Below are positions 50,722 through 59,599 of a DNA stretch of 64,000 nucleotides, one piece after another. Position numbers and translations under genes: made by a program. This DNA is from JBKCUI01 sp052161605 (GTDB taxonomy: Bacteria; Planctomycetota; Planctomycetia; Pirellulales; Pirellulaceae), in assembly GCA_052161605.1 (NCBI GenBank), contig CP197409.1, one strand, 5' to 3'. The notes under the pieces were generated by a model that worked only from the letters and a program-made list of their open reading frames with translations, searched no databases and was not told where the DNA came from. Within the stretch, counting starts at the first letter, position 1. Every line of letters begins with the position of its first letter.

Positions 50722-52236
50722 CTATTCGACTGGCTTCAGCGGCGTTTCGGCGGGCCCAGCGATGATTTTTCCGGTCACATCAAATCGGGACCCGTGGCAG
50801 GGGCAGTCCCAGCTCGTTGCCGCTTCGTTCCAATGGACGATGCAACCCATATGGGAACAGATAGCTGACAACTTCGTGATTTGACCAGCGGCGTTTCGGT
50901 AGGCGGCAACCCGTTGGCCATCGACTTTCAGAATCATTCCCTGTCCGGGCAGGAGGCTTTCCGGCGACTGGTTTTCGCTGGCCATCAGTCGATCTTTGAT
51001 CATGTAGTAGGGATAGTCCATATTCTCCGTCAGGTAGTTCCAAATACCGCCGCGCGTTTGCAGGCGACCTGGAGCAAACAAATCGCTCCATGGATTCTTG
51101 CGTCCTAGAATGGCGTCGCGAATCATCATTGCGGCCAGCGTGCCAAAAGTGATGCCATTACCCGAAAAACCGGTGGCCACGAACTGCCGCTCAACTGTCT
51201 GCCCGATCAATGGCAGTCCATCGTGGCTTTCAATGACTTGTCCTGACCAGCGTCTATCCACCTTGGCTGCCGGTAAAAATCGATTAAGCTCCCTTTCCAG
51301 CTCTAAGAAAAAATCGCTGGTCTGCAAGGCTTGTCCCGTCTTATGATCCATGCCTCCGAATATCGCGTAGTCTTCATTCGGGTGCTGATCGACGCGGAGG
51401 TAGAAGTAGGGCTGGCTGGTATCCCAGAATGTCGCGATGGGCGCGGTATTAGGTGGTAACATGGCACCAATGACGTAACTGGTGTACGGAGCCAGTTTGG
51501 TTTGAAACATTGCGGCATTTGCCACGTTGCTTAAGCCCGTCAACGGCACGTCCGTGGCTATCACAACCTGCTGGCAGGCGATCACGTACCCGTTGGCAGT
51601 GACGCGTACCTCATCTTCCCTGCTATCGTCGAACTTGGTAGCTTCGGTTAGTTCGAAGACGTGACTACCGTCGCCTGGAATCCGCGTCAACAATTCCGCG
51701 AGATACATGAGTGGATGAAATTTGGCCTGGTTGGCGAAACGGATTCCCTCGCGTCCGAACACAGGCACCTTCTCGACAAACTCGGCCTGAAAGCCCAGTT
51801 CTTGAGCCAACTCTGCTTCGCGTTGCAACTCTAGTGTCTCATCCTTTTCCTCAAGGATGCTGGCGTGGACGTACCCTGGAATCCGCATGAACTCACAAGA
51901 AATGTTCTCGGTCGAAATGATCTCATCAATCTGGTTGATGGCAGCTAGGCCCGCATCCCAAACAGCCTGCGCTTGATCGCGTCCGTGGTCCTTAACCAAT
52001 TGCTGAAGCCTTAAATCCGTCACGCAGGTCAAATGGGAGGTCGTGTTTCCCGTATTCACTTGAGCACAACGGTCGCGCTCGACAAGTGCCACGCGGAGGC
52101 CCGATTGTTTGAGCAAATAGGCCGTGACAATCCCCGTGTTACCTCCACCTACAATCAGCACCTCTACCTCAAGCGATTCACTCAGCGGAGAAAATCGCGG
52201 TAACGAGTCATTATTCCAGAAAGATTGAGTAGACAT
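50722..52236 (-). CDS. FAD-dependent oxidoreductase with C-terminal Rieske domain
   Basis: 504 residues. N-terminal DAO-type FAD fold with VLIVGGGNTGIVTAYLLKQSG near residue 26 and CAQVNTGNTTSHLT. The last about 95 residues are a Rieske 2Fe-2S domain with CSHMGC and CPCHGSRFD as the two Cys-His ligand pairs. The same fusion is known from Bacillus and cyanobacterial proteins of unclear function and from some dimethylglycine-type oxidases. It may oxidise an amine or small metabolite and pass electrons to the Rieske cluster. Confidence 0.88.
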   Translation of the reverse strand: MSTQSFWNNDSLPRFSPLSESLEVEVLIVGGGNTGIVTAYLLKQSGLRVALVERDRCAQVNTGNTTSHLTCVTDLRLQQLVKDHGRDQAQAVWDAGLAAINQIDEIISTENISCEFMRIPGYVHASILEEKDETLELQREAELAQELGFQAEFVEKVPVFGREGIRFANQAKFHPLMYLAELLTRIPGDGSHVFELTEATKFDDSREDEVRVTANGYVIACQQVVIATDVPLTGLSNVANAAMFQTKLAPYTSYVIGAMLPPNTAPIATFWDTSQPYFYLRVDQHPNEDYAIFGGMDHKTGQALQTSDFFLELERELNRFLPAAKVDRRWSGQVIESHDGLPLIGQTVERQFVATGFSGNGITFGTLAAMMIRDAILGRKNPWSDLFAPGRLQTRGGIWNYLTENMDYPYYMIKDRLMASENQSPESLLPGQGMILKVDGQRVAAYRNAAGQITKLSAICSHMGCIVHWNEAATSWDCPCHGSRFDVTGKIIAGPAETPLKPVE

Positions 52237-52963
52237 AGGTGATCTGTTTTTCTAACTAGTTTTCTTCAAAGCAATTCCATCCATTTGTCCAATGCGGAAT
52301 ACCAACGACAGTCTCGGATTCCAAGGCATCGAGGAACATCCTCGTTTCCGCCAAAGCCGAATGGCGGATCTAACCAACTATCACCATAAAGGGTAAAGGG
52401 GTGTACTCACCGCGATTTAATGCAAAGAAGTGGTCGGCTGTTACGGACCTTGCTTTGGCAGTAGAACTTGCCAGATTCGTGCTGAATTGAGATTTAAGTT
52501 GTGTGCTTGGGTATCAGTCTGATCTCGGTCTGAATCTCGCTGCCCGCAGCTAGTCTTGAAGCCCGCCCATCTTGCCTAAATACTGTACCACGCCCTTTTT
52601 TTCGCCACTTCGCTTTCCGTTTTCTTTTTCCCGCTTGGCGAACCTATAGACTCGCGAACCCCTCCATTTCGACCTTGCGTCGGCGGGGCGATGACTAACG
52701 GGCTAGCATCACATATCTCTCTACGCATCATCAATGTCTAGCCGCAGGCGAGACCGAAGTGGTTTGGGGAAGGCATCGTTGCTATCATGTTAGTCGTGCT
52801 TCCATTGAGATGAACTCAATGGAGAGCAGACTGTGCTCGATAGTGGGTAAAAAAGTATTTGCTCGGAGACGTGAGCTTCGACCTTCGTTCGTTCCGTTTG
52901 GGGCGACATTGGCGATCTCATCACCGCTCCATTCATCATTTTGCCCTGCTTCATCAGGCTGGA
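52237..52963. other. 727-bp gap, no gene recognised
   Basis: Upstream of two minus-strand genes' opposite ends. Two adjacent hairpins lie at 52330-52344 (cgagga-aca-tcctcg) and 52348-52367 (ccgcc/ggcgg). Open frames on the plus strand lack a ribosome binding site and a recognisable protein. It may hold the promoter of the FAD-Rieske gene. Confidence 0.5.
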
Positions 52964-54004
52964 TTAGAACTGTCCGAGGACGATCGAGGTCGCCTCCGGA
53001 ATCATCGCCAACAGTTGTCGCTGAGTGATCAAGTAGATCGGTTGACCAAGCTCCTTTCGTTTCTCAATCTCTTGAAGTTGTTTCTCGGATGCCGCATTGC
53101 TCGCGTCACCCAACGTGAGTGATGGATCGGGTCCAAGTATCACGTACTGAGTCTGCATGTTGATGCTCTTTTGGAGATTTGCACCGAGCGAACGCAAGAA
53201 ATCTTCGGCTTCGGTACGCTCTAAGCCGAGTAGTGAATGGACTAAAAACACCGATTTGCCTTGAAGAGGTTTGCTGTCACCGCAATTGCTTAGGATCGTA
53301 TTGGCGAGGAGACTGGCCTTTCGATTCTTGATCGGCTGCAATGGTAATCCGTCGCTCCGATAATGCCTGGGTTCGACGCGGTAGCTACCAATTTCTTGTT
53401 TTGACTCTCGCGTCAGTCTAGCAGTCCTGGGGTTGCGAACTTGATCAAAACCAAATCGACCGCGAATCAACCCAAGAGTTGCTTCAAGCTCTTCAAAGGA
53501 TTGGCAATCATGAAGCTCCGCAGCACGGATGGCTACCAATGCGCTGGCACGTGCATCCTCGAGTGCGTTATGATGCCGAAACGTGATGTTCAGTCGCTCG
53601 GCGACTTTTGCGAGCCCATGACCAGAGTGATCAGGCCAAGCTCGTTTCGAGATCAAGCGGCTGCACTGAAGCTGGTTTCTTGGCGGCGCGATGTCGTAGT
53701 GCATGCAAGATCGCAGTAACACCGAAGCGTCGAAACCGACGTTGTGCCCAAGTATCAACGCTCCGTCGAGCACAGGAGAAGCCTTTTCCCAAATCGACTC
53801 CCAAGTCGGTTCGTTCATGCAATCTCGAGGGGTAATGCCGTGCACCTTCACGCAGAATGGAGAAAAGTACATGCGAGGCGGTCGGATCAACCACTCGTAT
53901 TCGGCAACGATCTTCCAGTCTTTGACTATGACGATTCCGAGTTGGCAAGCCGAATTGGGTTGGTTGTTTGCCGTTTCGAAATCGATAGCAGCGAAGCACC
54001 CCAT
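52964..54004 (-). CDS. DEDDh exonuclease with C-terminal BRCT domain
   Basis: 346 residues. The DEDDh 3'-5' exonuclease domain has AIDFETAN with the first D and E near residue 8, GHNVGFDASVL with the next D near 91, and HHNALEDARASA with the His-Asp pair, as in DNA polymerase III epsilon. The C-terminal about 110 residues (residues about 230-346), with KSVFLVHSLLGLERTEAEDF and a variable LGAN loop, form a BRCT domain, which is known from PolC-like and ligase-type proteins. The fusion suggests a proofreading- or repair-type nuclease recruited to a phosphoprotein. Confidence 0.82.
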   Translation of the reverse strand: MGCFAAIDFETANNQPNSACQLGIVIVKDWKIVAEYEWLIRPPRMYFSPFCVKVHGITPRDCMNEPTWESIWEKASPVLDGALILGHNVGFDASVLLRSCMHYDIAPPRNQLQCSRLISKRAWPDHSGHGLAKVAERLNITFRHHNALEDARASALVAIRAAELHDCQSFEELEATLGLIRGRFGFDQVRNPRTARLTRESKQEIGSYRVEPRHYRSDGLPLQPIKNRKASLLANTILSNCGDSKPLQGKSVFLVHSLLGLERTEAEDFLRSLGANLQKSINMQTQYVILGPDPSLTLGDASNAASEKQLQEIEKRKELGQPIYLITQRQLLAMIPEATSIVLGQF

Positions 54005-54011
54005 GACCTAA

Positions 54012-54566
54012 CTACTTTCTCGGACTTTCCCAGATCACATCTTCCACACCCATGATCTTGTTAGCGTATCTCGCCATAACAAACAGCAAGTCGCTCAACC
54101 GATTCAAAAAGATAATAATGTGAGAGGCCTCGCTGACACGCCCCGAGTTGTTAAAGCTTACAATTTCGCGCTCGGTTCTGCGGCAGACGGTACGTGCGAT
54201 GTGCAATTGAGCTGCCTGTAGGCTCCCACCGGGCAGAATAAAGTTTTGGAGCGGCGAAAGCTCTTTTTCCAATTGATCGATCCAATTTTCCATTTGAAGA
54301 ACATAACCCTCGCTTTGCCATTTCAAGCCATGCTTGTCGGGGTCGGGAGTCGCTAGCTCTGCGCCGATAGAGAACAGTTGGTGCTGAATCATGGCCAACA
54401 TTTCGTCGACGTTGTCAGGTTGCTTGTAAGCCCTCACGACACCGATGGCTGCATTGAGCTCGTCAATCGTGCCGTAGGCCGAGATTCTAGGATCGTCTTT
54501 CGGGACGCGTGGGCCTCCGAACAAACCTGTCGAACCGGCATCACCCGTTTTGGTATAAATTTTCAT
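54012..54566 (-). CDS. Cob(I)yrinic acid a,c-diamide adenosyltransferase, PduO type
   Basis: 184 residues from the ATG at 54566; the open frame upstream overlaps the preceding gene and lacks the family N-terminus. It starts KIYTKTGDAGSTGLFGG and has ISAYGTIDELNAAIG then RTVCRRTEREIV near residue 130, the PduO/CobO-type hallmarks for transfer of adenosine from ATP to cobalt. The start overlaps the stop of the upstream oxidoreductase by one base (TAATG), so translation is coupled. Confidence 0.9.
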   Translation of the reverse strand: MKIYTKTGDAGSTGLFGGPRVPKDDPRISAYGTIDELNAAIGVVRAYKQPDNVDEMLAMIQHQLFSIGAELATPDPDKHGLKWQSEGYVLQMENWIDQLEKELSPLQNFILPGGSLQAAQLHIARTVCRRTEREIVSFNNSGRVSEASHIIIFLNRLSDLLFVMARYANKIMGVEDVIWESPRK

Positions 54567-55810
54567 TAAACTCGTCCTGCTCGTATGTTGTCTGCCATGA
54601 TTTCGTAAAGATCGAGATTCTCGCGGCCTCCCAGGATCGCGAACAACTCGCGGATCGATTGGTGACACTCCTTCAAACTCGAACCCAGCGAGATCGTCGT
54701 TTGTTCATCGGCACGGTCAGATCCAGAACCAATAACAAACGGCGAGTCACTCTGATCACCTCGCAATCGATAGTAACCAGGTTCGTGTGTGATAAATCGA
54801 TGTGCGGTGCCATCCTGTAGAGTGAAACTCGTTGTGTCTAACTCGGGGAAGCCGGGCGCCTCGCGACCTGGAGTTCTTCGCACCAATTCATCGCACGTCA
54901 GCTCTGTGATCGTTTCATCAGAACGTACGCACTGCAAATGCCACTTTCCATCCACGGACCTTCGAACTTTGTCGACTCCCAATGTAGCCAGCAATTGCAC
55001 TGGTCCAGCGGGGTCAGATTGTATCAGCTCGGCGAGCCTTTTCATTCCAGCAGGCCATTTCTCGCGATCTTCAGGGACTAGCCACAACAACTTAGTGCCG
55101 GGATAATCGACGCGAGCATCCCAGAATTCCTGCGCGAAAAGGGTCGCGTGCCAGGTCGAGCCTACCAAGCAAATTGACTTGTCTCGGATCGATTTAGCCT
55201 CGAACTTGCGGTCCTGAACGGAGTGTTTTAGCAAATGGGATTCGAACTCCTTCTCGCCTATGGCTTGGCCGCCTCCGGGTCCCATGCCTGACTGGCTTTG
55301 GAAGCACCCTCGGCAATCGAGAACAACATCCGCTTTGGAGATCCAGTCTCCTCGATGTTGGCCCGCAACGAGCAGCCGAAACTCATCGTTGCATCGTTCT
55401 TGCAGATCCTCGATCGTTTCCCGGTCGGTCTGACAGCGCGACACGTCTCGAACAGGGCTAAGAAAGTGGATATCGTCGAAGAGTAGATCGGTCTTCGCGA
55501 GAGGGATCAAATACTCCTCCGCGAACTCTTGTCCGGTCCAGATCTTATCCAGTGGCGGAAATTCATACTCAGGGTTTTGTGCCTTGATCGCAGCTAAGCC
55601 AAGTGGGGTAGTGCACTCTGAAACCGCGACTCCAAGCGGTCTGTTGTGCCAGTCATGCATGCGATGCCCCACGCGGCGAGTCTCGAATATCGAGACATGG
55701 TAACCGAGGAATCGGGCATAGATCCCCGCTTCGATACCGACGGGGCCACCACCGATAATCGCGATAGTAGCCGGGGTTTCAACTTCTGGATCCCAGGGGA
55801 GTTCGATCAT
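54566..55810 (-). CDS. FAD/NAD(P)-binding oxidoreductase
   Basis: 414 residues with a dinucleotide fold at the start, TIAIIGGGPVGIEAGIYARF near residues 16-35, then a second motif after about 190 (KSICLVGSTWHATLFAQEF). It looks like a flavin monooxygenase or lysine/ornithine hydroxylase relative, without the usual NADPH motif. Coupled to the cobalamin adenosyltransferase by a TAATG overlap, which might mean a cob(II)alamin reductase role, though no evidence for a cobalamin pocket is visible. Confidence 0.75.
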   Translation of the reverse strand: MIELPWDPEVETPATIAIIGGGPVGIEAGIYARFLGYHVSIFETRRVGHRMHDWHNRPLGVAVSECTTPLGLAAIKAQNPEYEFPPLDKIWTGQEFAEEYLIPLAKTDLLFDDIHFLSPVRDVSRCQTDRETIEDLQERCNDEFRLLVAGQHRGDWISKADVVLDCRGCFQSQSGMGPGGGQAIGEKEFESHLLKHSVQDRKFEAKSIRDKSICLVGSTWHATLFAQEFWDARVDYPGTKLLWLVPEDREKWPAGMKRLAELIQSDPAGPVQLLATLGVDKVRRSVDGKWHLQCVRSDETITELTCDELVRRTPGREAPGFPELDTTSFTLQDGTAHRFITHEPGYYRLRGDQSDSPFVIGSGSDRADEQTTISLGSSLKECHQSIRELFAILGGRENLDLYEIMADNIRAGRV

Positions 55811-55862
55811 AAAACATCAATAAAAGTGTCGGGAAAATCGCTTCGCCATTCAACGCTGATTG

Positions 55863-56864
55863 TCAAGGCAAGTTATCAAGTAGGTGTTGTAACGCGAGTC
55901 GAACGTCTTCGCGAGTTCCAATCGGAACTAAGACGCGGAAAGAATGCTCTCCGTGGGGTATCCCGTCAGCTTGAGATAGCCGAAAAACACAGTTCCACTT
56001 GACAACGTTCTCTTCACGGAACCGAAAACGACCGTATCCAGGCCCGTTATAGTTTCCAGCAGGAGACGCAACACATAGACATCCCATGGCATGATCCCCG
56101 CTCGAGGTTGAGAAAACGATAGGCATCGATTGTTCGCCTGGTCCATCACTTAGCTTCACTAAATTCTTGGAATCGAAGTCGAATCCCCAAAACTCGGAAA
56201 ACTCAGGGGGCATGTAACCGGTTAGCACCTCGAACTGAGCGAATTGGTGAGGCTCATCTTCAGGAATCCGAAACGTAACGCGATAATCGATCACATTGGA
56301 AAGCAAGCGACCGTTCCATTCGGTTCCTATTTTCACATCTTTCGCGATGACGTGTTGGGAACGGACCGCAGGGTTCAGGGCGGAATAGCCCCCAGACGAT
56401 TCGCCCGGGGCCAACCAAAATGCAGCCTCGATTGCTGTACGAAGGCGATTAGATTCCACCTCAATGCTCAGTAGCTTACTGGACGAGCGGTCTCCTGTTC
56501 CATCGCGACTGGATCCGGCTTCAGTGGGGTTAAATCTTTCCGACCAGAACGGATTTGGCTGGCCGGCGTCGAAACTCGATGCGCTTTGCAATTGCCGTCC
56601 ATGATCATAACTGTCTATGAACTCCTGCCCGTTCCATTGAACCGAGTCGATGGCACCTGCAAGCCTTTGAGTCGTGCGGATTTGAATTGGGAAACCGCGA
56701 AATTCCCCTCGGATTTCCGCATCTCCCGAGGGGGCCTGGACTTCATGAAGTCGTGGCGGGTCGATTGGCATCCCGTACATGGTTGATGCCGCAGTGGGGA
56801 CAAACCATCCCAATATGACAATGGTCAAAATTCGACTGACCAATACTTTTCTTGATAGGAACAT
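55863..56864 (-). CDS. Hypothetical secreted protein
   Basis: 333 residues from the ATG at 56864, which opens a signal peptide (FLSRKVLVSRILTIVILGWF...); 46 more codons are open but overlap the corA gene end. The mature part is beta-rich with RGEFRGFPIQIRTTQRLAG and FRVLVPIGTREDVRL, like a lectin or glycan-processing beta-sandwich, but no named family. It starts 47 bp past the corA stop. Confidence 0.62.
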   Translation of the reverse strand: MFLSRKVLVSRILTIVILGWFVPTAASTMYGMPIDPPRLHEVQAPSGDAEIRGEFRGFPIQIRTTQRLAGAIDSVQWNGQEFIDSYDHGRQLQSASSFDAGQPNPFWSERFNPTEAGSSRDGTGDRSSSKLLSIEVESNRLRTAIEAAFWLAPGESSGGYSALNPAVRSQHVIAKDVKIGTEWNGRLLSNVIDYRVTFRIPEDEPHQFAQFEVLTGYMPPEFSEFWGFDFDSKNLVKLSDGPGEQSMPIVFSTSSGDHAMGCLCVASPAGNYNGPGYGRFRFREENVVKWNCVFRLSQADGIPHGEHSFRVLVPIGTREDVRLALQHLLDNLP

Positions 56865-56911
56865 TTCAGTGCACCGAACGGCTTCAATTGAGTTGATAAG
56901 GCTAGCTAGGG

Positions 56912-58006
56912 CTATATCCACTTTCTCCTCCAGAACGCGAACAAGAGTCCGAGCGAGATGGCGAGCATGATGGCTAACGCGAATGGGTAACCAAAGTACC
57001 ATTTGAGCTCCGGCATATTCCAGGGGGATACTTCGCCATCGAAATTCATGCCATAAACACCAGCCACGAAAGACAGCGGAATGAATATAGTCGAAATAAT
57101 GGTGAGCAACTTCATCACCTGACTCATGTTGTTATTCATAGTCGACATGTAGTAGTCACGCAAATCAGCCGTTAACTCGCGATAGGTATCCGCAGCATCG
57201 AGAAGTTGCGTAACGTGGTCGTAGCAATCGCGAAGATGGACTCGCGATTCCTCGGAAAAGCGGTCAGAGGAGTCACGAATCAGTTCATTGATGAGTTCTC
57301 GGTGGGGGCGGAGGGAGCGACGAAGCGCCAGTAGTTGACCTCGAAGCTCATGGATCATTCGCAGTTGCGATGGAGAAAATTGGTTACTGATATCGTCTTC
57401 GAGTACATCGACGGTATCGGAGATTTTTTCCATAAAGGGAAAGTAGCTATCGATGACCGAATCCAGTAGTGCGTAGAGCAAGTGATCGACCCCCGAGTTA
57501 ACCACCTTGCCATGTTTCGATCGAATCCGCTGCCTAAGCGGCTCCCAGCAGTCGCCGGGACGCTCCTGAAAGGAGACTAGAATACCGTTCATCATAAAGA
57601 ACGATAGCTGCTCTGACTCGCGAGCATCGTCTCCGTCGATCATTCGAGCAACTACGAACAAGTGGTTTTCAAAGCGATCCAGTTTGGCACGTTGATGCAC
57701 ATTGATTACATCCTCCATGGATAGAGGATGAAGCTTCAAGAGTTCTGCTAGGTCGCGAAGCGCACGCTCGCCGCCGAGACCGGTCACATCGATCCAAAGA
57801 TTGCGAAACTTACCTATATAGCCATTAAGTTCCGAGACGTGCGCGATCGCTTGTTCTCTGACGTTTTGACAATCGAATGCAAGCACCCGAATAGAGGTCT
57901 CATGAGCGTTAGGATCAATGATCAAGGTGCCGGGAGCGGCCCCTGGGCTGGATCGTCGTTTCGCTAGGCCGTGGCTTAGCCGTTTGCGCTTGAGCTTTTT
58001 AACCAT
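56912..58006 (-). CDS. corA: Magnesium/cobalt transporter CorA
   Basis: 364 residues. The last about 55 residues hold two membrane helices with the YGMNFD loop near 322, the diagnostic GMN of CorA, and MPELKWYFGYPFALAIML after it. The large cytoplasmic N-terminal domain has LDRFENHLFVVARM and FMEKISDTVDVLEDDI. CorA forms a pentamer for Mg2+ uptake. The start of the DUF1571 gene is 4 bp upstream, so it is in the same operon. Confidence 0.93.
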   Translation of the reverse strand: MVKKLKRKRLSHGLAKRRSSPGAAPGTLIIDPNAHETSIRVLAFDCQNVREQAIAHVSELNGYIGKFRNLWIDVTGLGGERALRDLAELLKLHPLSMEDVINVHQRAKLDRFENHLFVVARMIDGDDARESEQLSFFMMNGILVSFQERPGDCWEPLRQRIRSKHGKVVNSGVDHLLYALLDSVIDSYFPFMEKISDTVDVLEDDISNQFSPSQLRMIHELRGQLLALRRSLRPHRELINELIRDSSDRFSEESRVHLRDCYDHVTQLLDAADTYRELTADLRDYYMSTMNNNMSQVMKLLTIISTIFIPLSFVAGVYGMNFDGEVSPWNMPELKWYFGYPFALAIMLAISLGLLFAFWRRKWI

Positions 58007-58010
58007 GTTC

Positions 58011-58964
58011 CTATCTGAACCGATATTCAGGATTTTCTACGTCAAAGTCGAGATCGGTCAGTGGTGGATTGAGCACTAAGTCGTCGTACTGGTATTCCTC
58101 TTCTAGCAGTGGCTCACCATCAACTTCATCTGGCCATCCGTAGCTGGCGTATTTAATGGGAAGCATGATGGACTCATCAAACCAAATGCGCGCAATATGA
58201 AACTCGTAGGGAATGACTTTGTCGCCTATGGTTACCGATTTCTCGTTATGAATCACCTCGATCAATTCGCATGATTTGTCTCCGACCATTTCGCCGGAGC
58301 GGCGATTCACGGTGCAATCGCCCAGCTTCAAGTCCCTTTCCCCTTTTTCGATTAATCGAACTAGTAGTTTTTCCAAACCAACGTCCGTGATCGGGTAGCG
58401 ATTGCCCATCATGGCGATACGACTGTTGGGAGCGAGAGAAACAGTGATCAGACCAAAGAACCCGCCTTCGTGCGCTTGTAGCAAGTTGTCGTTCTTGCCG
58501 TGTTGAAAGATAACTTCGCGACCTTTCTGGCTCGAGGGGGCTATGAAGTCTAGATAGACAGCTACATTGCGTAGCTCGCTTCCTTCATCTGGTGGCAGAT
58601 ATCGGAGCTTTAGTTTCATGGTTGCCTGGGGAGAGAGCTTGCCGTCAATACGCTCAGTCTTGAGCATCGTGGCAGTGTAGCCCGTGTTTTCCGCCCGATG
58701 TCGAGCGAGAGCTTCCCGGGCCATCTCCAGGACGGGTGCTAGCGGATGCGACTTTAGTGCATCCGAATCCAGCACGGGCGCATCATTTTGTTCAGACTCG
58801 TAGTTTACGGGTTCGTTAACGCGGGAACTCGCTGCGCCGTTTGGGGGGGCGGGAGAGCGGGTGAGTTGCTTCCAGGCCGTGTTTGCTCCGATAGCGAGTA
58901 ATCCAGCTACGACGGCAATAATTGCTATTCGTGTAATCCAAATTCGGTTCCTTTGTCCAGCCAT
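58011..58964 (-). CDS. DUF1571 domain protein, membrane-anchored
   Basis: 317 residues from the ATG at 58964, preceded by aggagg 8 bases upstream. The N-terminus is a single transmembrane anchor (RIAIIAVVAGLLAIGANTA). The body from about residue 85 has DUF1571 features, for example REALARHRAENTGYTATMLK and GREVIFQHGKNDNLLQAHEG, a family largely from planctomycetes with a LolA-like beta fold. Role in the envelope is unknown. It overlaps the upstream 172-residue gene by 40 bp and is 4 bp from corA. Confidence 0.85.
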   Translation of the reverse strand: MAGQRNRIWITRIAIIAVVAGLLAIGANTAWKQLTRSPAPPNGAASSRVNEPVNYESEQNDAPVLDSDALKSHPLAPVLEMAREALARHRAENTGYTATMLKTERIDGKLSPQATMKLKLRYLPPDEGSELRNVAVYLDFIAPSSQKGREVIFQHGKNDNLLQAHEGGFFGLITVSLAPNSRIAMMGNRYPITDVGLEKLLVRLIEKGERDLKLGDCTVNRRSGEMVGDKSCELIEVIHNEKSVTIGDKVIPYEFHIARIWFDESIMLPIKYASYGWPDEVDGEPLLEEEYQYDDLVLNPPLTDLDFDVENPEYRFR

Positions 58965-59443
58965 GGTTGAACCTCCTCCTTTTCTAGTTGGCGTGCGAGT
59001 TCGAAACCTTTGCTCGTTAGGGAAAAGTCTCGATAAATGTGGTGCATAACCAGTCCCATCGAGCAAAGCTGACGGAAACCTTCGAGAAATCGGACGGTAA
59101 TCTCAGGCACGCGTGGGTCGCGAAAGGCGATGGTTTGCGTTTCGTCGACCTCCACGTAGACCGCAATCATACGCGAGGGAGCCTCAAAGGCAGCGTTTTG
59201 GGCCTTTAATTCAATCATGCCTCGATCACGGGCGGCGTACAAAATCGCCTTGGCTTCTGGCAGAAGCCCAGCTGATTCTATCACCAATGCGTCCAAGTTG
59301 GCCATTGCTTGGCTACTAAGTTGGGAAAGGGCGACCAATACGGGTGCGCCGGCTCCCAAGGCTTCCCAGCTACCGCTCAAATAGCTGTCCACCGGTTGGA
59401 GTTTAGTCACCTTGGAAATGGGTTTCGAAAATTCGTCGTCCAT
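58925..59443 (-). CDS. Hypothetical protein upstream of DUF1571
   Basis: 172 residues, helical with some strand, no signal peptide. The C-terminal part (RFLEGFRQLCSMGLVMHHIY then SLTSKGFELARQLEK) reads like a winged-helix-like end. No family recognised. Its 3' end overlaps the DUF1571 gene by 40 bp in another frame, which argues that it is real and co-expressed. Confidence 0.65.
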   Translation of the reverse strand: MDDEFSKPISKVTKLQPVDSYLSGSWEALGAGAPVLVALSQLSSQAMANLDALVIESAGLLPEAKAILYAARDRGMIELKAQNAAFEAPSRMIAVYVEVDETQTIAFRDPRVPEITVRFLEGFRQLCSMGLVMHHIYRDFSLTSKGFELARQLEKEEVQPWLDKGTEFGLHE

Positions 59444-59599
59444 GAGTGTTCGTGCCGAAATGCGGGTTTATGTATTGTCGAGCCGTTCCGGAAACGGATA
59501 ATCCTACGCGAAATCGATGTCGATCGCACGACCAAGCAGCGAACTAGATCGTAATCGCTCCCCATTATTCCTCGAAATCCTCTCGGAGATCACACCGCT

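Noticed and set aside
52759..53122. Plus-strand open frames in the 727-bp gap and beyond
   Set aside because: No ribosome binding site, overlap with the exonuclease gene 3' end, and Ser/Arg/Pro-rich composition typical of shadows.
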